Origin: Lachancea mirantina
Taxonomy: Eukaryota; Ascomycota; Saccharomycetes; Saccharomycetales; Saccharomycetaceae
Direction of reading: 5' to 3'
DNA length: 64,000 nucleotides
NCBI GenBank assembly: GCA_900074745.1
Contig: LT598464.1
Span: forward strand, 704,079-768,078
Both the position numbers and the translations under genes were made by a program. A model generated the notes under the pieces. That model ran no database searches, was not told the DNA's origin, and was given only the letters and a program-made list of their open reading frames with translations. Positions 58,974-64,000 of this stretch are shown piece after piece (position 1 is the stretch's first letter; each line of letters begins with the position of its first letter).

Positions 58974-59417
58974 CTTTTGGTTGCTGGTACAAGCGGTGCT
59001 AGCTCCGCGACCTCCGCAAAGGGCTTTGTTTTGGTGGTCCTGAACGCGGTTGCTCCTACTCATTGTCTTGGCTCTCTTTGCCCTCTTCGCGTTTCCACTG
59101 TGATTCTCTGGCTCCGATTTTCGTGTTGGGCGAAGGAACCACAGACGCTGATGCCCCCGCGGGTAAGATCTGCTGCTGACGGCATCATGCATCAAAACGG
59201 GTGTGAGCTTATTTAAACCCCGGGGCTGCGGCCAGTTGCCAGTGGCTCCCGTGCCAAGATACCGCCAAGTGCGGATCTCGGCTGCACGATCCTCGGCCCA
59301 GACGGGTTTCTATGCGTTTCCTCATGCGGCCTCGGCCCAACGTCACTCCGTGCAGGAGGAATGCAAACGCGATTCGTGACATACCGGTACCGGCGAGTGA
59401 TACAAGCCGAGGCACGA

Positions 59418-59437
59418 GCCGAGGCTTACGCCTCGGC
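59418..59437. repeat. GC-rich hairpin in the GPI gene upstream region
   Basis: GCCGAGGC-TTAC-GCCTCGGC forms a perfect 8-bp stem with a 4-nt loop. The flanks repeat parts of it (aagccgaggcacgagccgagg). Confidence 0.5.
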
Positions 59438-60039
59438 GCGAGCCGCGGAGTCGCTTGCCTAGAGCGCAAGGGGCAAAAGGTAAACAATGGTATGCGGAGA
59501 TGCGAAAATAACGCGCAGCACGGGAGGAGGTGTGTGGGTGGCCATCGGGTACATTGTGTGTTTTCGCTGAACAACCTACGGGATTTGTGGCGGGTGGGAT
59601 TGTGTTGAAAGCTAGTCTTTGGGGTAGAAACATTAAACAAAGGCGGCGCTACGAAAACGTCGTGTTCTGTCGCAGTGGTCACGTGACACCATGGGCGCTG
59701 ACTTTGAAGATTACGTAATGTACCCACGGTAGACGAAACAGAGCATAGATGTGTTGTTGGGGTTTACCGTTGTCGGTGGTTGATAGGTTTCTGAAGTGCG
59801 CATTTAATGCTTTCATAGCTGAGTTTAATGATAAGACAAATAGGGTATTGAGTACTTATATCTCTCCGGGGCTGTCTTACAACCATGAGCACTACGATCC
59901 TGGTCATATCGGCTCTTTTTATACAATTTGTGTACCACTGTTCCAACTTCATCTTGATCATAAACCGTCCGTTCAGCTCCGTCCTATTTTATTCTGTCAC
60001 GTCGATCACGTGATGATACAATTGAACATGTGTACATTT

Positions 60040-60753
60040 CTAGGCCTGGGAACCTTGAGCGGCCTCCATGGCTCTAACAGCAGTCGAGTGCGCAGATGCT
60101 GGGTTCACACCAGTGACAACACGGCCATCAGTTATCGAGTAGTCATCCCATGGGCCGATGGGAGCGAGATATTTGGCGCCCCGCAGTTTGGCGATGTCCT
60201 CAACACTCTTGAGATTCTTTTCCCTCATGATGTCATCCACTTTTAAAATCACCTCTCCGATGTCCGTGAAGCCTGTAATAGCCTTCCCCTCGACGAGGTA
60301 CCTGCCGGTATCCAAGTCTTTCAAGTTCTCGAAGATCGCTGGACCGTGGCAAACGGCGGCAACGACGCCTCCGTTCTGATAGATCTTGGAAGCCAAATCC
60401 TGCAAACCCTTGGCAGTCGGGTAGTCGAACAAGGTAGCATGGCCAGCAGAGGCAAAGAAGATGGAGTAGTCTTCGGCCTTGACTTCACCTGGCTTCTTGA
60501 CAGCATGGATGCCCTTGCTAAAGCTGGACGATTTGTCCTCAAACGCCTTCAAGTCCTCACCGTTGAGAGAGTTGAGAGAATGTTCGTCGTATCCAAAAGT
60601 GCCCGTCTCGGAAACGAAGTCGACTTCAATGCCCTTTCCCGTGAAAGCATCGTAGGGATGCATTGCCTCGACGACGAAAACGCCTGTTTTAGCTCCGTCT
60701 CTGTAGAAGACTTCGTTGTAGGAAGTGAGAGCAATCAAAGCTTTCTTTGCCAT
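60040..60753 (-). CDS. HSP31: Glutathione-independent glyoxalase III / chaperone Hsp31
   Basis: The protein is 237 residues, the same length as S. cerevisiae Hsp31 (YDR533C), of the DJ-1/PfpI family. It converts methylglyoxal to lactate and protects against oxidative stress. The triad is visible: Glu29 in FVVEA, nucleophile Cys135 and His136 in [46 protein letters not shown] and ITGFTDIGE are close to Hsp31. The start is the ATG at 60751-60753; an upstream in-frame extension has no family support. A TTTATAAG lies about 120 bp upstream. Confidence 0.96.
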   Translation of the reverse strand: MAKKALIALTSYNEVFYRDGAKTGVFVVEAMHPYDAFTGKGIEVDFVSETGTFGYDEHSLNSLNGEDLKAFEDKSSSFSKGIHAVKKPGEVKAEDYSIFFASAGHATLFDYPTAKGLQDLASKIYQNGGVVAAVCHGPAIFENLKDLDTGRYLVEGKAITGFTDIGEVILKVDDIMREKNLKSVEDIAKLRGAKYLAPIGPWDDYSITDGRVVTGVNPASAHSTAVRAMEAAQGSQA

Positions 60754-61296
60754 TGTGATTGTCTTATTGTCTGTGGTTAAGAAGGAGAACACAACAGTGA
60801 GGTGGAATGCTTCGCCAAACACTGAGTTTAAGTACCTGTCTTTCGGCAGGCTGACAAAGATCCCTTGAAATGCTTATAAACCTGTAATTCATTGATGACA
60901 CATCACAGAATGCGCGACACTGCTAAGCATGCTTACGAGCACTCAACTCCGAACGTTCCGTCGCATATTCTAGAAAGAAGGCGGATTGTGGGGACAATTC
61001 ATGCTTTCTGTTCATGACAAAAGATGATCGTCAAGTCGAACGAAGTCATGTCACGTGCCCTTGCTGACAAAATAAAACGGGCAGAATCACATACTGGTTG
61101 CGGGTTCGAATCCGCTGGATGGGTGAGTTTCGGCTTTTATTGAGCTTGTCGGTTCGGTGGCTGACAATGTGCCAAAATTCTCATATATTTCGTTCAGAGT
61201 TCTCCTTAATAGAAAGGAAATCGAAAATTAATGTTGATATCGTTCCGTGATTAGCTCAATAGCACGACAACTCTAAAGTTGGTCATAACGTTCCCC
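60754..61296. other. Intergenic region upstream of HSP31, with tRNA-like fragments
   Basis: Contains CACGTG near 61052. At 61096-61116 the sequence gcgggttcgaatccgc is a perfect T-arm/B-box without the rest of a tRNA. At about 61243-61320 gattagctcaat...caactctaaagttg is weakly tRNA-like. Neither folds into a complete tRNA by eye. Confidence 0.4.
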
Positions 61297-61665
61297 TTAG
61301 ATTTGATTCTTACAATCTGTTACTATCAATAAAACAAACGGTAAAATTTCATCGTACGTCGTACCATACAACTGGTGACATGATTTAGGTGGGTAGGGAG
61401 ATGTTTGCAACGCCAAAAGTAGGATTACTTGACCGAGTGCTCTTGCCGAATGCGAACCGTCCATTCGATCTTCTAATCTTATTTTGTCAGCGTGGTCACG
61501 TGTTTCGAGCAAGCCATTGTACAACTTGGCAATATCACCCGCTGTAAACTTCTTCCAAGAAAAAGGTTCTGTAGCCAGCCAAAAAAGCATGTCATGCTTG
61601 ATTAGTCGACTCGAGTATTTTGCTCCTGTTCTTGGTTGCACTTGCCGTTTCTTTAACGATGCCAT
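61297..61665 (-). CDS. Unrecognised 122-residue ORF with a decayed relative at 46 kb
   Basis: The ATG at 61663-61665 opens MASLKKRQVQPRTGAKYSSR, a basic start followed by IKHDMLFWLATEPFSWKKFTAGDIAKLYNGLLE, which reads like a genuine helical domain. I do not recognise the family. The existence of a homologous decayed stretch at 46.3-46.7 kb that keeps the GD(I/V)A-x-LY core argues that it is, or was, a gene. It may be the N-terminal part of a larger truncated gene, because it ends in a hydrophobic ILPFVLLIVTDCKNQI that looks like read-through. Confidence 0.45.
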   Translation of the reverse strand: MASLKKRQVQPRTGAKYSSRLIKHDMLFWLATEPFSWKKFTAGDIAKLYNGLLETRDHADKIRLEDRMDGSHSARALGQVILLLALQTSPYPPKSCHQLYGTTYDEILPFVLLIVTDCKNQI

Positions 61666-62860
61666 TCTCAAAATTTCGTTTCATTTATAGTATTCTATCC
61701 TCTCCGTCTTACGCTCTTTCAAAAGTCGCTAATACACTCTTTATTGTCTTCCTCAATGTTGCGTAGTTGGAGAAAACGTGATCAAGACATTTATTGTGGC
61801 AAAATCATGAAAGAATTTGGCAACTCAATCACGCTGCTGTTGTAGTTTTTTACCGAAATCCGCCTCCGATAAAATTCTTATTAGTCTTGAGAATTGAAAT
61901 ATCGCACTAAGTTCTTATAAATCCAGTTGCGATAATCATGGTGTTATTGATGGTTTTGAGGGTAGTGGCATTTTACAAGGCATCGCTTTTTCTACCATTA
62001 TACAACACAATATAATATGCACCAAATATTAATTTGGTGCAATGATTGGATCTATTTATTTCTTTATTAATGTTGACCGTCCATGGTTGACTGCTTCCAA
62101 ATTAGTTACTTAGCTCTTTCAAAGCTTGCTTGGTTGCACAATTTGTCGAATATTGAGTGCTTTTAGATCTCCTTTAGTGCTGTAATTATTTGAGCGCTTT
62201 AGCATAAGATTCGCTTATCCTACTTTCTGAATGATGGCCGGCTTCGGTAGCTACGCAGGCGACTTTGTTGGGGCACAAGCATAAGTGTGCCCTCGTTTAT
62301 CGTTCTTTCCTCTCGAGCGATGAGGGCATGTTCCGTTATGCCTACATGGTGATTCGGTTATGAATTTGCTTCTGAAAGACTATTAAAAGGAAAGTATTGC
62401 TACGAACAGGTTATGAAGCGGTTACAATAAATACTACTCTCTGATAGATCTACCGTCGATTGAGGCACTGGCGTTCTTTAGTTCTTTAACCTTTTCGAAC
62501 TTTGATACAATGCCTTTGTCCACAGGTGGTATTTAATGCCCATTCGCACTACCAGGACCGCTGTTTAAAACTGTATTTGTTATATACTGCGACCTTGGCA
62601 TTTCTATTTAAATAAAAGCACGCAATAACTCAATCGTTCTCTAGAATTCCGTTGCCAACAATTTTAACTCAGCATTTGCCCATTATGTGTAACGTTTTAT
62701 CAAACGGTATTCCCCATACAATCCATCAAAAAAAACACGGAAATTTTACGACAACCAAATTATGTGGAATCTATATCATACATCAGGTGTACACCAACCG
62801 AGATGAATACGCGGAACAATTATCGACATGTGCTTAGTTCATATCTGATCCCCTAAAAGC
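61666..62860. other. AT-rich intergenic region with two inverted repeats
   Basis: About 1.2 kb. Perfect inverted repeat GCACCAAAT-atta-ATTTGGTGC at 62019-62040, and hairpin GGGCACA-AGCATAAG-TGTGCCC at 62271-62292. No gene was recognised. Confidence 0.45.
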
Positions 62861-64000
62861 TCAGAGAGAGTATCTGAAATTCTTGTTCTCAAAGTCCGTA
62901 AGATCTAAAAATTCGACGTCATCTGGTGCCACATACCATGTTGGATCCTCGGCAAACTTTTTGTCCCTCTTTCTATTCTCACGGATGTTCACCAGGAGAA
63001 GAATGAAGAGGTCGACCGTCGCGACGGCCAGACAGGCAACCATGGTAACTCTTGCGGGCTTGTACTGAGGAGCATCTGAAGCGCGAAAGGTCTGGGGTCC
63101 AATAACATTTCCTATGCAGTAAGAAACCAAAAATGCCGCCGATACTGTCAGCTTCTTGGTGTGTCCAGCAGCATCCGATGTTATGGAGGCCAGAATAGTT
63201 ACCATACCGATGGCAAAAAATGGGATGAGGTAGTACCCTGCAAGTCCAGCTTTTGTAGACTCGGGAAAGGCAAGCAAGCATGTAGCAAGTAAAGTAATCA
63301 AGCAACTCACTGCTCCGACAATAACTCTTTTACCTGTCTTGGTAGCAATGTAGCCGGTTATGATGCCGGATGCAATCTGAACAGCACCGTTACCTAATCC
63401 GACCAAAAGAGAATCTTGGGAAGAGTAGGCCAGTGTCTTATGCAACAAGATTGACGAAAAAGGACCTAAGCCACCGTTGGGAATTTGAGCCGTCAGGCCC
63501 CAAATGACATAGATCCATGTACGAGGATCTCTGGAAGCCTCGACGAACTGGTACCACTTAAACTTCTTGCTACCAAAACCTTGCTGGTTGGAATTTATGC
63601 GCTGGACCTGCAAAAGAAGTTCTTCCTCGGTCAAGAACCAGGCTTTGCTAGGGTTCTCTGGTATGTAAAAGTAGAACAGCACTCCGAAAAGCACCGAGAT
63701 CAGGCCGGTAACGATAAAAAGTACCTTCCAAGACTCGACCGAGTACGACTCGGCATGATGTGCCAGTCCATAGGCAATAAAGCCTCCAATAATACCACCC
63801 AGACCATTACAAGAAAACCAGTAAGCAATCCTAGCAAAGTGCTCTTCTTTCCTGTACCATTGGGACGTCAAAATAAAAACCCGGGAGTGATACTGGACTC
63901 AAATATGCCGAGGAACACGCGGCCTGTAATTATTCCTGCACCATTAGTAGCGCCCGCGTGTGCACACAACACAATACCCCAAATTACAATACAGGCAGAC
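62861..64000 (-). CDS. Allantoate-permease-family MFS transporter, partial, with apparent frameshift
   Basis: The C-terminal 335 residues (read leftward from about 63871) are those of a Dal5/Tna1-type anion:cation symporter: TSQWYRKEEHFARIAYWFSCNGLGG starts after TM4, and NGLGGIIGGF, PENPSKAWFLTEEE and AAGHTKKLTVSAAFLVSYCIGNVIGPQTF are family landmarks. From the window edge to about 63880 another frame reads NGAGIITGRVFLGIFESSITPGF and then meets a TGA. The two frames join naturally if one base is missing in the T-rich run at about 63869-63880 (minus strand). So the gene either carries a single-base frameshift or the sequence has an error there. The N-terminus is beyond the right edge. The substrate is unknown. 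Confidence 0.8.

Larger units (their letters stand above)
58885..60039. other. Long upstream region of the GPI gene, GC-rich in part
   Basis: About 1.15 kb. Overlapping open frames on both strands near 59200-59730 reflect GC-rich composition, not genes. A hairpin GCCGAGGC-TTAC-GCCTCGGC lies at 59418-59437. CACGTG sites are near 59679 and 60006. Confidence 0.45.

Noticed and set aside
59209-59727. 172-codon leftward frame and overlapping frames upstream of the GPI gene
   Set aside because: Several long frames overlap on both strands in GC-rich sequence; none looks like a protein.
61243-61320. tRNA-like stretch with gattagctcaat and a caactctaaagttg arm
   Set aside because: The anticodon arm is bulged, the T-arm is degenerate and the acceptor ends do not pair, so it does not fold as a tRNA.

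Overview
The window looks like nuclear DNA of a budding yeast of the Saccharomycetaceae that branched before the whole-genome duplication. Nearly all genes are intronless, and many are recognisable one-to-one relatives of Saccharomyces cerevisiae genes. Neighbours here (fumarase, SOM1, PCM1, KEL3, HAT2, POL5, then ATP15-MDL2-KAR9-PLC1-ACM1-DIM1) belong to two different S. cerevisiae chromosomes, V (YEL) and XVI (YPL), as expected for the unduplicated ancestral order. The mid-range base composition and a complete hAT transposase would suit Lachancea, but the genus is an inference.

Layout. 0.4-2.2 kb: a serine/glycine-rich cell-wall protein gene split by a 25-N gap, followed by 2.8 kb without a clear gene. 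5.0-17.7 kb: a dense housekeeping block (FUM1, SOM1, PCM1, KEL3, HAT2, an alcohol-acetyltransferase-like gene, POL5). 18.5-22.4 kb: a divergent amidase and FEN2-like pantothenate permease pair with GATA motifs between them. 23.7-36.7 kb: a second conserved block (ATP15, MDL2, KAR9, PLC1, ACM1, DIM1) followed by a Zn2Cys6 regulator and a ZIP zinc transporter.

From 36.7 kb to the right end the window turns sparse and accessory-like. It holds a complete hAT transposase, a short-chain dehydrogenase, a monocarboxylate-permease-like gene, a duplicated pair of secreted ferritin-like (Rds1-type) genes flanking a tRNA-Gly, an NmrA-like gene with a decayed tandem copy upstream, a nitronate monooxygenase, a GPI cell-wall protein, an HSP31-type glyoxalase and an allantoate-type permease that runs off the right edge with an apparent frameshift. 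Several relics lie between them: the NmrA pseudogene, a Zn-cluster fragment, and a decayed relative of an unrecognised 122-codon ORF.

Functionally, the left half is core metabolism, ribosome biogenesis (POL5, DIM1), chromatin (HAT2), mitochondrial function (FUM1, SOM1, ATP15, MDL2) and cell cycle/spindle control (KAR9, ACM1). The right half is surface, transport, stress and detoxification genes with high turnover. I see no coherent new multi-gene system. The most unusual items are the ferritin-like pair, the unrecognised two-member family, the altered active-site motif of the acetyltransferase-like protein, and the relics. Start codons were chosen at the first ATG that fits the family; several longer open frames begin at TTG/GTG and were shortened.
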